Shown: positions 1-8,464 of the stretch, in pieces
Numbering within the stretch: position 1 is the stretch's first letter
How the letters are laid out: every line of letters starts with the position of its first letter
Assembly: GCA_043808325.1 (NCBI GenBank)
Contig: JAZDEY010000082.1
Span: forward strand, 8,265-72,264
Length of the DNA: 64,000 nt
Direction of reading: 5' to 3'
From: JAZDEY01 sp043808325 [NCBI: Candidatus Eiseniibacteriota bacterium]
GTDB lineage: Bacteria > Arandabacterota > Arandabacteria > Arandabacterales
The notes under the pieces: model-generated
Databases searched by the model: none
The model's input: the letters and a program-made list of their open reading frames with translations, nothing else
Told to the model about the DNA's origin: nothing
Program-made: the position numbers and the translations under genes

Positions 1-121
1 TTCGGCGTTGACTTCGTAAGGACAATGCTCACGGCGCGCTGAGCAGCACCAATCACTACTTATTCTCTCCAGGAATTTGGTGTACGCCGATGATCGTTCA
101 AAGTGCCATTGGGGTGTATCC

Positions 122-1261
122 ATGAGAATCGCTTTCGTGTTGCCCGGCTATCCGTGGAGGCCGGTGGGCGGCTTCCGAGTGGTCTACGAATATGCCAACG
201 GGCTCGTTGCAAGAGGTCACGACGTGTCAGTTGTACATCCGAGGCGGCTAGCGAATGACATCCCCACAACCACGCCGAGGCGCTTACTCCGGCTCCGACT
301 ACAGGCCGGCCGGCTGCGTAATTTGATCATGCGGCCCGTGGTGCGCTGGGCTCCGATTGACGAGCGCGTCAGAATGCTATACGTTCCCGAACCCCTTCCC
401 AGGTACGTCCCGGACGGCGACGCCGTGTTTGCCACCGCCTGGCAGACCGCGGAGTACGTCGGAGCCTACCCCGAGGGGAAGGGCGACAGATGCTACCTCG
501 TACAGTCCTACGAGGTCTGGAGCGGGCCCCGCGAGCGGGTGGACGCAACCTGGCGAGCCCCCCTCAAGAAGGTAGTGATCGCGAGATGGCTCTATGAGAA
601 GGGGCTGGAGCTGGGGGTCGCCGCGGACCAGATGATGCATGTTCCCAACGGCATCAATCACGCGAGATACCGGATCGTCCTACCGATTGAGGAGCGCAGG
701 CCACAGGTGGCCATGTTGTACAGTCCGCTCGGCTGCAAGGCGTCGGAGGATGGGATCCGGGCCCTGGAACTGGCCCGGCGGAGAGTGCCGCAGATCCAGG
801 CTCGCCTCTTCGGGACCGGCCCGCGGCCCAAGGACCTTCCGAGATGGATTGACTATTTCCGTGACCCCGCGCAGACCCGTCTCATCGAGAACATCTACAA
901 CGGCAGCAGCATCTACTTGTGCTCGAGCCTCGCCGAAGGCTGGGCGCTTCCTCCAGCCGAGGCTATGGCCTGTGGGTGTGCGCTGGTATCAACCGACATC
1001 GGCGGAGTCCGGGATTATGCGCAACATGAAGTGACTGCCCTGCTCTCTCCCCCGGGAAACCCTGAGAAACTTGCCGCGGCCCTTATACGTTCCCTCACTG
1101 ATGAACGCCTGCGGACCGGGATCGCCAGATCGGGCAACGAGTGCATCAAGGGGTTCACCTGGGAGAGAAGCACGGACCTACTCGAGCAGTTCTTGGAACA
1201 GGAGGAACGCCATGGGATCACGCCTGGACGAATTTCGCGCCTACAGAGAGAAGATGAATGA
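122..1261 (+). CDS. Glycosyltransferase family 4-like protein
   Basis: Predicted cytoplasmic GT-B glycosyltransferase that would move a sugar from a nucleotide-sugar donor to a cell-surface glycan or lipid. The N-terminus has the glycine-rich acceptor-domain opening of GT4 enzymes (MRIAFVLPGYPWRPVGGFR). The C-terminal half carries the donor-site block 'SLAEGWALPPAEAMACG', equivalent to the E-x7-E motif, followed by 'GGVRDYA'. I chose ATG 122 over an in-frame start at 77 because homology begins at 122. The 380-residue length is normal for the family. The 3' end overlaps the next gene by 50 bases in another frame, so the two are probably cotranscribed. Donor and acceptor cannot be told. The family call is firm, the substrate unknown. 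Confidence 0.85.
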   Translation: MRIAFVLPGYPWRPVGGFRVVYEYANGLVARGHDVSVVHPRRLANDIPTTTPRRLLRLRLQAGRLRNLIMRPVVRWAPIDERVRMLYVPEPLPRYVPDGDAVFATAWQTAEYVGAYPEGKGDRCYLVQSYEVWSGPRERVDATWRAPLKKVVIARWLYEKGLELGVAADQMMHVPNGINHARYRIVLPIEERRPQVAMLYSPLGCKASEDGIRALELARRRVPQIQARLFGTGPRPKDLPRWIDYFRDPAQTRLIENIYNGSSIYLCSSLAEGWALPPAEAMACGCALVSTDIGGVRDYAQHEVTALLSPPGNPEKLAAALIRSLTDERLRTGIARSGNECIKGFTWERSTDLLEQFLEQEERHGITPGRISRLQREDE

Positions 1262-1553
1262 AAGGATTCTCGCGGGGGACCACCTGGGAATGAAGCGTTT
1301 CTTCAGGCTGGACGCCGCTGCCTATGAGGACGGGGCCCTTTCCGGGAAGACCAAGGAGCTGGTGGGCCTGGTCGCCTCGACGGTCTTGAGATGCAACGAT
1401 TGCATCGATTACCACCTTGGACAATGTGTGAAAGCCGGCTATAGCGATGCCGAGATCTACGATGCCCTGAATGTCGCTCTGGTAGTCGGGGGAAGCATTG
1501 TGATTCCGCACCTGCGCCACGCTTATGAGACCGTAGAGTTGCTCCGGAAATAG
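1212..1553 (+). CDS. AhpD-like carboxymuconolactone decarboxylase family protein
   Basis: Small all-alpha protein of the AhpD/carboxymuconolactone decarboxylase fold. The family signature is the redox pair with downstream histidine in 'RCNDCIDYHLGQC' (CxxC...H), which in AhpD relays a proton and electrons during peroxide reduction. The 113-residue length fits a single-domain member. Start ATG 1212 lies inside the end of the glycosyltransferase gene (50-bp overlap) and is preceded by GGAGGAACGCC, a good ribosome-binding site, which supports an independently initiated but transcriptionally linked gene. Likely role is thiol-dependent peroxide or disulfide chemistry. The substrate is not known, and gamma-carboxymuconolactone decarboxylase activity is unlikely because no aromatic pathway genes are nearby. 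Confidence 0.85.
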   Translation: MGSRLDEFRAYREKMNERILAGDHLGMKRFFRLDAAAYEDGALSGKTKELVGLVASTVLRCNDCIDYHLGQCVKAGYSDAEIYDALNVALVVGGSIVIPHLRHAYETVELLRK

Positions 1554-1561
1554 GGTTAGAG

Positions 1562-1588
1562 CCAAGGGCGGCAAGGGCCGCCCCTTGG
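1562..1588 (+). terminator. GC-rich hairpin after the AhpD-like gene
   Basis: CCAAGGGCGGC and GCCGCCCCTTGG form an 11-bp stem with one bulged C around AAGG, starting 8 bases after the stop codon. No U-tract follows, so intrinsic termination is only a guess. Confidence 0.35.
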
Positions 1589-1623
1589 GCGCCGTGGGTC
1601 CATATCCTCATCCTAGAAAGCGC

Positions 1624-1652
1624 TTGACTTGGCGCATCCGGCGGGCTAAACT
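1624..1652 (+). promoter_or_regulatory. Sigma-70-type promoter for gdhA
   Basis: TTGACT (1624-1629), a 17-base spacer, then TAAACT (1647-1652). Both hexamers are close to consensus with ideal spacing. The element sits about 100 bases upstream of the gdhA start and after a hairpin, so gdhA is probably its own transcription unit. Confidence 0.55.
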
Positions 1653-1750
1653 CTCTCGAATAGTGAGCAAGGCCTGCCTTGCAGGCGGATTCTTAACCCA
1701 ATGTCAGTCGAACCGGCGGTGTTTTCAACACCTGTCCAAGGAGGAGAAAC

Positions 1751-3112
1751 ATGGCAGACTATGTCAGCGATTTAATGGCATGGGTCAAGGCGAAGAACCC
1801 GGCTGAGCCGGAATTTCACCAGGCAGTGGAGGAAGTCGCAAGTTCGGTGGCAGTGGTGCTGGAGCGCCGCCCGGAGTATCGCAAGGCGAAGATCCTCGAG
1901 CGCATGATCGAGCCCGAGCGCGTATTCATGTTCCGGGTTCCCTGGATGGACGACAGCGGCAACATCCATATCAACCGTGGTTTCAGGATCCAGATGAATA
2001 GCGCCATAGGCCCTTACAAGGGCGGTCTCAGGTTCCACCCCACGGTCAATCTGGGCATACTCAAGTTCCTTGCCTTCGAGCAGGTCTTCAAGAACTCCCT
2101 CACCACGCTTCCCATGGGCGGCGGCAAGGGCGGCAGCGATTTCGACCCCAAGGGCAAGAGCGACAACGAAGTGATGAGATTCTGCCAAAGTTTCATGAGC
2201 GAGCTCTTCCGCCACATCGGCCCGGATACCGACGTACCGGCGGGCGACATCGGAGTAGGCGGACGCGAGATCGGCTTCCTGTTTGGCCAGTACCGGAAAC
2301 TACGCAACGAATTCACCGGCGTCTTAACCGGCAAGGGCCTGAAGTGGGGTGGGTCGCTCATACGTCCGGAAGCCACCGGCTACGGAGCCGTGTATTTTGC
2401 TGCCGAGATGCTCGGCACCAGGAAGGAAACCCTGGAAGGCAAGATGTGCCTCGTTTCCGGAAGCGGCAACGTGGCGCAATACACCGTCCAGAAGATCAAT
2501 CAGATGGGCGGCAAGGCCGTCACCCTATCGGATTCCAGCGGATACATCTACGATCCCGAGGGAATCGATGATAAGAAACTGGCATTTGTAATGGACCTGA
2601 AGAACGTCCGGCGCGGCCGCATCAAGGACTACGTCGACCAGTTCAAGAAGGCCACTTACACCCAGATTGATGCCGGCCTGGGCTATAATCCGCTGTGGAA
2701 TCACAAGGCCCACTGCGCGTTTCCCAGTGCCACCCAGAACGAGATCGACCGCAGGGATGCCGAGAATCTCGTGAAGAACGGCGTATACGTGGTATCCGAA
2801 GGCGCCAATATGCCCACCACTCCCTCGGGAGTGGAAGTGTTCCTCGATGCCAAGATTCTTTATGGCCCCGGCAAGGCCGCAAATGCCGGCGGAGTCTCCT
2901 GCTCGGGACTCGAAATGTCCCAGAACAGCATGCGCCTCAGCTGGCCGAGAGAGGAAGTCGACCAGCGCCTGCACGGTATCATGAAGAGCATCCACAAGAC
3001 CTGCGTGGACGCCGCGACGGCCTTCGGCACGCCGGGCAACTACGTAAATGGGGCGAACATCGGCGGCTTCCTCAAGGTGGCCGATGCGATGCTCGAGCAG
3101 GGCTTGGTTTAA
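1751..3112 (+). CDS. gdhA: NADP-type glutamate dehydrogenase
   Basis: Cytoplasmic glutamate dehydrogenase converting 2-oxoglutarate, ammonium and NAD(P)H to glutamate. At 453 residues it matches the hexameric small-subunit class. It contains the substrate-binding block 'KGGLRFHPTVN', the catalytic-lysine motif 'PMGGGKGGSDFDP', the conserved 'DVPAGDIGVGGREIG', the linker 'RPEATGYGAVYF' and a Rossmann segment 'VSGSGNVAQYT'. The variant of the fingerprint is the one usual for biosynthetic NADP-linked enzymes, so assimilation is the likely direction. AAGGAGGAG ends four bases before ATG 1751. It has its own promoter and a strong terminator. With glnA at 5.6-7.0 kb it gives the cell both routes of ammonium assimilation. 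Confidence 0.97.
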   Translation: MADYVSDLMAWVKAKNPAEPEFHQAVEEVASSVAVVLERRPEYRKAKILERMIEPERVFMFRVPWMDDSGNIHINRGFRIQMNSAIGPYKGGLRFHPTVNLGILKFLAFEQVFKNSLTTLPMGGGKGGSDFDPKGKSDNEVMRFCQSFMSELFRHIGPDTDVPAGDIGVGGREIGFLFGQYRKLRNEFTGVLTGKGLKWGGSLIRPEATGYGAVYFAAEMLGTRKETLEGKMCLVSGSGNVAQYTVQKINQMGGKAVTLSDSSGYIYDPEGIDDKKLAFVMDLKNVRRGRIKDYVDQFKKATYTQIDAGLGYNPLWNHKAHCAFPSATQNEIDRRDAENLVKNGVYVVSEGANMPTTPSGVEVFLDAKILYGPGKAANAGGVSCSGLEMSQNSMRLSWPREEVDQRLHGIMKSIHKTCVDAATAFGTPGNYVNGANIGGFLKVADAMLEQGLV

Positions 3113-3138
3113 GGTTAGCCCTACCGGAAAAGAGACAG

Positions 3139-3162
3139 CGCGGGAGGCTCAGGCCTCCCGCG
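3139..3162. terminator. Bidirectional terminator between gdhA and the radical-SAM gene
   Basis: CGCGGGAGGC-TCAG-GCCTCCCGCG is a perfect 10-bp stem with a 4-base loop, followed by TCTGTATTCT on the plus strand. It lies between two convergent genes, 26 bases after the gdhA stop codon, so it can serve both. Confidence 0.75.
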
Positions 3163-3180
3163 TCTGTATTCTAGCCAGAC

Positions 3181-4188
3181 TCATTCGGGGACCACATTAA
3201 GCTTGGCGCCGCACTTGCGGCACTTCCTGCCATCGAGCCCGGTCACCCTGGACGAGAACCCCGTCCGCTCGATCACTGTGGTCCCGCAGCCGGCACAGTA
3301 GGTGTTCTCGTACCGGCCCGCGGGAAGGTTCCCCGCGTAGACATACTTGAGACCGCTCGCCTTACCGATTTCCGCGGCATCGAAGATGGTCTCCGACGGT
3401 GTCCAGTCCTTGTCCTGACGCTTGTAGCCAGGATGGAATCTCGAGACATGCCAGGGTATCTCCGGCGAGATCGACACGATGAAGCAAGCCAGCTCACGCA
3501 GCTCGACCTTGCTGTCATTCTCACCCGGTATCACCAGCGTCGTTATCTCCAGGAAGATGCCCTCCTCATGCATCAGCCTGATTGCCTCCAGGACCGGGGC
3601 AAGCCGCGCCCGGCAGCGCGTCTTGTAGAATTCGTCACTGAAGGACTTGAGGTCGACATTGGCGGCATCAATCACTCCGGCCATTTTCTCCACGGTCTCT
3701 GGAGTCTGGTAGCCGTTGGTGACGAAGATATTCTTAAGGCCGGCCTGCTTGGCCAGCACGGCCGTATTGTACGCGAACTCAAAGAAGATCGTGGGCTCGG
3801 TATAGGTATAGGAGATGCTCTTGCACCCCTGCGACCGGGCCTCGGCGACGACCTCTGCAGGCACGAACTCCTCACCGTAGATCGAGCCTTCGTCATGCGT
3901 CATCTGAGAGATCTGCCAGTTCTGGCAGAAGTCACAGAAGAAATTGCAGCCAGGGGCCGCTATTGAGTACGAGCGGGTGCCCGGCAGGAAGTTATAGAGG
4001 GGTTTTTTCTCAATGGGATCGACCGCACGCGATATCAGCTTTCCGTAGACCAGGGTATAGAGCGTGCCCTCGGAATTGAGCCGGACACCGCAAAGCCCGC
4101 GTTTGCCTTTCTCTACGGCGCAGCGATGGGCACAAAGGAAGCAGAGCACCGTGCCGTTCCGACGTCTCCACAACATTGCTTCTTTCAT
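3181..4188 (-). CDS. amrS: AmmeMemoRadiSam-type radical SAM enzyme
   Basis: Radical-SAM protein of the AmrS/PflA-like family. The radical-SAM cluster motif is 'CNFFCDFC' (CX3CX2C) after an N-terminal Cys-rich segment 'CFLCAHRCAVEKGKRGLCGV'. The C-terminus carries a zinc-ribbon-like pair, CAGC and CRKC, near the last 45 residues. I chose the start at 4188 (MKEAMLWRRR) because GAGGG lies just upstream; a longer version from 4236 is possible but lacks homology. The partner Memo and AMMECR1 proteins of this three-part system are not seen next to it, so the substrate stays unknown. The gene converges on gdhA and shares its terminator. Family call is strong, pathway unknown. Confidence 0.9.
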   Translation of the reverse strand: MKEAMLWRRRNGTVLCFLCAHRCAVEKGKRGLCGVRLNSEGTLYTLVYGKLISRAVDPIEKKPLYNFLPGTRSYSIAAPGCNFFCDFCQNWQISQMTHDEGSIYGEEFVPAEVVAEARSQGCKSISYTYTEPTIFFEFAYNTAVLAKQAGLKNIFVTNGYQTPETVEKMAGVIDAANVDLKSFSDEFYKTRCRARLAPVLEAIRLMHEEGIFLEITTLVIPGENDSKVELRELACFIVSISPEIPWHVSRFHPGYKRQDKDWTPSETIFDAAEIGKASGLKYVYAGNLPAGRYENTYCAGCGTTVIERTGFSSRVTGLDGRKCRKCGAKLNVVPE

Positions 4189-4329
4189 AAGCCCTCGGCC
4201 GCTCGCCAACGTTATCTTACCCCTCGCACCTAACAAAGTAAAGTGCCCAGACTCAGGGTTTGAGGATTGACAACCAGCCCGGGCTTAGTAAGATACAGAC
4301 GTGAAACCGCAGACAACGGGAGCCTGGTA

Positions 4330-4782
4330 ATGCCGCTATCGCCATTCGAGGAGATTATCAACTTCGCTCGGGACAAGGAAAAGGAATCCATAGCCTTCTA
4401 TGAGGATCTCGCCCGCAAGACAGGCGATCCCGCGAAGAAGGACGCGATCCTCGCCATGGCCGATGAGGAACGGAAGCACGAGAAACTCCTTCGTGGATTG
4501 ACACCCGAGAGCCTTCAGTTTGCAAAGGGGTCTTCACAACCGGACATGAGGCTCGGCGACTACATGATCGACCTCGAACCGTCGGGCGATCTCACATACC
4601 AGGAACTCCTGGTGATCGCGATGAAGCGAGAGGAGAAGTCCCGGGCCCTCTATGCCGACCTGGAGGCGAGGGCCGCCGATAGCGCAACCGGCAAGGTCTT
4701 TACCCTGCTCAAGGGTGAAGAGCTCAAACACAAGACGAAACTGGAAAAAGAGTACGAAGGGCACGTCTTCTGGGAAGGATAA
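4330..4782 (+). CDS. Ferritin-like / rubrerythrin-type diiron protein
   Basis: Two-repeat four-helix-bundle protein of the ferritin-like superfamily. Iron-ligand patterns are visible in both halves: 'EKESIAFYEDLA' with 'DEERKHEKLL', then 'REEKSRALYADLEA' with 'KGEELKHKTKL'. There is no rubredoxin domain, so this is an erythrin-like protein rather than a full rubrerythrin. The 151-residue form starting at ATG 4330 is preceded by GGGAG; an in-frame start at 4267 would add a segment without similarity. Likely role is peroxide reduction or iron handling in an anaerobe. A paralogue lies at 32.7 kb in the flavodiiron operon. The next gene starts 11 bases downstream. Confidence 0.85.
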   Translation: MPLSPFEEIINFARDKEKESIAFYEDLARKTGDPAKKDAILAMADEERKHEKLLRGLTPESLQFAKGSSQPDMRLGDYMIDLEPSGDLTYQELLVIAMKREEKSRALYADLEARAADSATGKVFTLLKGEELKHKTKLEKEYEGHVFWEG

Positions 4783-4793
4783 GAGCTCGCCTC

Positions 4794-5480
4794 GTGAACC
4801 TTGCTGAAGTGCCTGACGATCCAGCCCCCACCGGCCACACTCGTGCTGGTGCTCGCCGCGCGGTCATTCGAGTCTTCGCCCTGGTCATGCTCGTAACTAC
4901 TCTCTCTTCCGCGCCGGCTCTTGCCTTGAGAATGATTGGGGTTGAGGCCGGCGGCCTGGTGACTTCAAGTCCGAAATACGGATCCGCCCTGGTCTATGGC
5001 GCGAGCATTATGGAGGGCAAGGGAAGATTCGGCGTAGGGTTCGCTTTCATGAGATTCGGCAACTCCTTCGATTCCGAGATCGTGGGAAAGCGCGGGGGCG
5101 AGACTGACACCGCCAGGTTCAGAGAGACCGTGTGGGATTACTATGTCAGTATCTTGGGCACCTACATGCGTCAGAGTCCCAATAAGAAGACGCTTCTGAT
5201 TGCGGGTCTCGGACCCCAGATCCACTTCCTTTCCTCGAACAGGCCAAACCCCTCGGGAGCATACACCGAGACCGCGCGGGACTCCCGGCTCGGCATCGGC
5301 CTCATGGCTCGCTACGAGCGGGTGATCAGCATGTTCGGGGAGACCACCGCTTTTGTCAGTGGGTCCTGCTCCTGGATGCAATCGGGGATCCCGCTGGTCG
5401 ATCCCCTGAGCGAGTACACCCCACCGGTGGACGCCGTGACTTCGGCTGCCCTGACCGTTGGCTTGGCTTTTCCATTCTGA
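4794..5480 (+). CDS. Secreted protein, probable outer-membrane beta-barrel
   Basis: Unrecognised 228-residue protein. The start appears to be GTG 4794. A hydrophobic stretch, roughly residues 24-45, ends in Ala-rich 'SSAPALA' and reads as a signal peptide. The mature part alternates short polar and aromatic/glycine-rich segments (for example 'GRFGVGFAFMRFG', 'LLIAGLGPQIHFL') and the protein ends in 'VGLAFPF'. Alternating beta-strand texture with a terminal Phe is typical of outer-membrane barrels recognised by BAM, but this is inference from composition. It follows the ferritin-like gene by 11 bases, and the functional link is unclear. Confidence 0.6.
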   Translation: MNLAEVPDDPAPTGHTRAGARRAVIRVFALVMLVTTLSSAPALALRMIGVEAGGLVTSSPKYGSALVYGASIMEGKGRFGVGFAFMRFGNSFDSEIVGKRGGETDTARFRETVWDYYVSILGTYMRQSPNKKTLLIAGLGPQIHFLSSNRPNPSGAYTETARDSRLGIGLMARYERVISMFGETTAFVSGSCSWMQSGIPLVDPLSEYTPPVDAVTSAALTVGLAFPF

Positions 5481-5593
5481 CAGTCCGCCCTGGGAAACCC
5501 GGCGAGGGAGCAGGGTGATGCGAAGGCGAATTGCTTCCTGAGCCGGAGCGCACCCCGCGACCGAGGGGGGCTCTGTGCGAGGGAGTTTCGCTG

Positions 5594-7027
5594 TCAGCAG
5601 TCCAGGTAGATTTCGATCTCGTAGGGGTGAGGATGTTGCCTTACCGGATATATCTCCAGCCGGTACTTGAGGTCGAACCAGGTCTCGATCAAGTCCCTGG
5701 TAAAGACATCACCCTCAAGCAGGAACTTGTGATCCTTCTCAAGAGCCTCGAGGGCCTCGTGTAGATCAAAGGGAACGGCCATAATCCCCTTGGCTTTGAG
5801 ATCGGGCAGCTTGAAGACATTCATGTCGAAGGGCCCGAACCCTTCCTTCTCGGGGTCTATCTTGTGTCGGATGCCGTCCAGCCCCGCCATCAGCATTGCG
5901 GCCATCGAGAGATAGGCATTGGCAGTAGCATCCGACGGCCTGAACTCAACCCGAGCATCCTTTTCATCACCCCTGCTCTTGGGTATGCGCACCGCCGCAC
6001 TACGGTTACCTATCGAATAGGTGAAGCAGATCGGGGCTTCAAAACCCGGCACCAGGCGTTTGTAGGAATTGGTGCTGGGGCAAGTAAGTGCCAGGAGGGC
6101 CCTGCCGTGCTTGAGGAGCCCCCCGATGTAGTACAGGGCCTCTCTGCTGAGGTTGCCGTAGCCGCCCTTCTTGAAGAAGATGTTCCGGCCGCCCCTCACG
6201 AGGTTCTGGTGGAAGTGCATCCCGTTCCCCGGCTGACCATAAAGCGGCTTGGGAATGAAGGTGGCAACCAGGCCATGCTTGGCAGCCAGGGTCTTTATGA
6301 TGTACTTGGCAATGACGATATTGTCGGCACAAGCCATAAGGGTGGCAGGGCGAACCTCGATTTCACATTGCCCGGCGGAACCACCCTCGTGATGAGCGTA
6401 CTTAACATCGATGCCCGCCGCCTGGATCTCGGCGACCATCATCGAACGAAGCCGAGGAAACCGGTCCAGTGGCGGAACGGCATGGTAGCCCTTGCCGGTT
6501 ATCCACGGGTAGGTCTTGTTCTCGCACCCGGGATCGATCCCGGCCTCGAGCGATTTCACGGTGTACCCCGTGATCGCAGGCAAGCCCATGATCTTCACTT
6601 CATCGAAGAGATTGTACTCCAGCTCCGGCATAAACAAGGCGTGGTCGGCAATGCCGGTTTCCACGAGAAAGCGCTCCGCCTTGTGGGCAACCAGCCGGGG
6701 ATCCCGCCCAAAAGGCTTCTTGGTATCGGCCTCGACCACATAACAGATGAAACTGACCGACCGAGTGCCGGTCCCATCATCCACGAAGTGGGTCGCCGGA
6801 TCTGGAATCAGCCCCAGATCTCCGCTCTCCAGCCGCGTGAATCCGGGAACGCTTGACCCGTCGAATGCCACGCCACGGCTGAAGGTTTCGGCGGTGAAAT
6901 TGGTGACTGGCAGCATCACCTGATGCCAGCGCCCTATCAGATCCACGAATCTGAGATTGACGTCTCTCGCGCCGGATTTCCTTACAAAGGCGAGAGCCTT
7001 CTCGATCTTTGCGCCTTTCCTTGTCAT
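5594..7027 (-). CDS. glnA: Glutamine synthetase type I
   Basis: ATP-dependent ligase making glutamine from glutamate and ammonium. It contains the beta-grasp segment 'GVAFDGSSVPGF', the metal/glutamate-binding 'MPELEYNLFDE', the ATP-site block 'GNGMHFHQNL' and 'RSAAVRIPK'. At 477 residues from ATG 7027 it has the usual GSI length (GTG 7066 is an alternative start). The region matching the adenylylation loop of enteric GlnA (NLYDLPPE) reads 'MNVFKLPD', so Phe405 occupies the place of the adenylylated Tyr. The enzyme is therefore probably not controlled by AMP attachment. It sits 45 bases downstream of the alkaline phosphatase gene on the same strand, and a joint transcript is possible. Confidence 0.95.
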   Translation of the reverse strand: MTRKGAKIEKALAFVRKSGARDVNLRFVDLIGRWHQVMLPVTNFTAETFSRGVAFDGSSVPGFTRLESGDLGLIPDPATHFVDDGTGTRSVSFICYVVEADTKKPFGRDPRLVAHKAERFLVETGIADHALFMPELEYNLFDEVKIMGLPAITGYTVKSLEAGIDPGCENKTYPWITGKGYHAVPPLDRFPRLRSMMVAEIQAAGIDVKYAHHEGGSAGQCEIEVRPATLMACADNIVIAKYIIKTLAAKHGLVATFIPKPLYGQPGNGMHFHQNLVRGGRNIFFKKGGYGNLSREALYYIGGLLKHGRALLALTCPSTNSYKRLVPGFEAPICFTYSIGNRSAAVRIPKSRGDEKDARVEFRPSDATANAYLSMAAMLMAGLDGIRHKIDPEKEGFGPFDMNVFKLPDLKAKGIMAVPFDLHEALEALEKDHKFLLEGDVFTRDLIETWFDLKYRLEIYPVRQHPHPYEIEIYLDC

Positions 7028-7072
7028 CTCGCGTAACCCCTTGGTTGGCCGAGCCGGATGCACCACGCTCGA

Positions 7073-8278
7073 CTATAGCCCGAGAACCATCACCATAGCA
7101 CGATTAGTATCGGTATTGTCCTTGATTCCTGCAAAGAGGTCCTGCCCAGGCCCGCGCGCGAAAATGGGAACCATCGTCCCGGTATGGCCTTCGGATATCC
7201 ACTTGAGGTAGCCGTAATCCTCGCCGGTGATGTTTGCCACATCATCGATCGAAGGATAGCCTGCGTTGGTCGAGGTTAGCGCGGGAGCTCCCGTATCATG
7301 GTCAGCAGTCACGACGATTGTAAGCGTGGAGTCGCTCTGCTGGTATTCCATCGCGTGGCTCAGGGCCGCATCCAAGGCCAGGAGCTCACCCAGGGCCGTC
7401 CCCAGCAGGTTCTCGTGCTCGGCATGGTCTATCCTGCCACCTTCCACCACCAGCACGAACCCATCGGGGTCGGCGGTCAGGGTTCTCAGGGCCTTATCGA
7501 ACATCTCGGTGAGCGACGGGGTCTCATAGGCGCGCCGTTCACCGTCGTAGGGCATGTCCTCGTCGGCAAAGAGCCCGATGAGCCGCTTGCCGGCGAAGGC
7601 GTCGAGGCCCGCCTTGTCGAAAACCACGTCAAAGCCTTTGGCTTTGGCCTCAGCCACCAGATCTCTACTGTCGGTCCGCTTGCCGCCGTCCGAAGGCAGG
7701 AAATATGCCTTGCCCCCTCCCATCACCACGGTTGCGTCGCCCTCCACTATCTGGGCCGCAATATCGACTTCGTTGGCCCTTATCGCCACATGGGAGAGAA
7801 ACGATGCGGGGGTGGCGTCAGTAATGGTAGTGGTGGTTATGACGCCGACGGACTTGCCCTTGCTCACCGCCCGCTCAAGCAGATTCTTAAGCTCGGCGCC
7901 GTCGGGCGCAGTGCCGACCTTGCCGTTATTGGTCTTGGTACCTGTGGAAAGAGCAGTGGCCCCGGCCGCCGAGTCGGTCACCAGCTTATTGTTGGAGTAG
8001 GTCGAGGCCAGCCCGGCTCGCCCGGTATTTGCGAATTCCACCATGTTGAGGGGCGCCTGAAGCGCCTTCTCGGAATAAACCTTGGCAATACTAACTATCT
8101 CCGGCCCCATGCCGTCGCCGATGAAGAGGATCAGGCTCTTCGCGTGGAGCCGCGCATCAGTGCCAGCAATTCCCGTCTGGGTCTCGTAGGCCGGCCTCAC
8201 GAAAGTCGCCTGAGAACACGCCAGCGATGAGAGGCATATCAAGATTGCCGAAACCACCAGCCGTTTTCCGCTCATCAT
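7073..8278 (-). CDS. Alkaline phosphatase (PhoA family), exported
   Basis: Metal-dependent alkaline phosphatase releasing phosphate from monoesters. The N-terminal metal site 'LFIGDGMG' and the nucleophile motif 'VTDSAAGATA' (Ser) are clear, followed by 'KTNNGKVG' and metal ligands in 'VVEGGRIDHAEHEN' and 'VVTADHDTGA'. The N-terminus 'KRLVVSAILICLSSLACSQ' is a signal peptide with a possible but non-ideal lipobox (S-L-A-C), so it may be a periplasmic lipoprotein. Two consecutive ATGs (8278 and 8275) follow GGAGGG; the second has the better spacing. At 401 residues it is slightly shorter than E. coli PhoA. It is followed by glnA. Confidence 0.93.
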   Translation of the reverse strand: MMSGKRLVVSAILICLSSLACSQATFVRPAYETQTGIAGTDARLHAKSLILFIGDGMGPEIVSIAKVYSEKALQAPLNMVEFANTGRAGLASTYSNNKLVTDSAAGATALSTGTKTNNGKVGTAPDGAELKNLLERAVSKGKSVGVITTTTITDATPASFLSHVAIRANEVDIAAQIVEGDATVVMGGGKAYFLPSDGGKRTDSRDLVAEAKAKGFDVVFDKAGLDAFAGKRLIGLFADEDMPYDGERRAYETPSLTEMFDKALRTLTADPDGFVLVVEGGRIDHAEHENLLGTALGELLALDAALSHAMEYQQSDSTLTIVVTADHDTGAPALTSTNAGYPSIDDVANITGEDYGYLKWISEGHTGTMVPIFARGPGQDLFAGIKDNTDTNRAMVMVLGL

Positions 8279-8342
8279 TCCCTCCGGACTATTGAGTTGT
8301 GATCAGTAGGCCAATTGCCGTCCGTTCTTCGCGGATAAGGGG

Positions 8343-8371
8343 ATAATAATATGATGGCGCCAGATTTGAAA
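8343..8371 (-). promoter_or_regulatory. Possible promoter for the alkaline phosphatase gene
   Basis: On the minus strand, TTTCAA, a 17-base spacer and TATTAT lie about 65 bases upstream of the start codon in an unusually AT-rich patch. The -10 is good, the -35 is poor. Confidence 0.3.
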
Positions 8372-8464
8372 GCTCTCGGTTCGCAACGACGCTTACCGTC
8401 CCCGCGACCGCCGGACCGGCGCACAGATCAGGGTGAGTATCGGCTGGACCCGAGGACCTGCGAC

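Noticed and set aside
60-435. Small minus-strand frames inside the first gene
   Set aside because: They are antisense to the glycosyltransferase and have no similarity or initiation signal.
5864-6856. 330-residue reading frame opposite glnA
   Set aside because: It lies entirely within the well-supported glutamine synthetase gene and shows no similarity; it is a GC-driven antisense frame.
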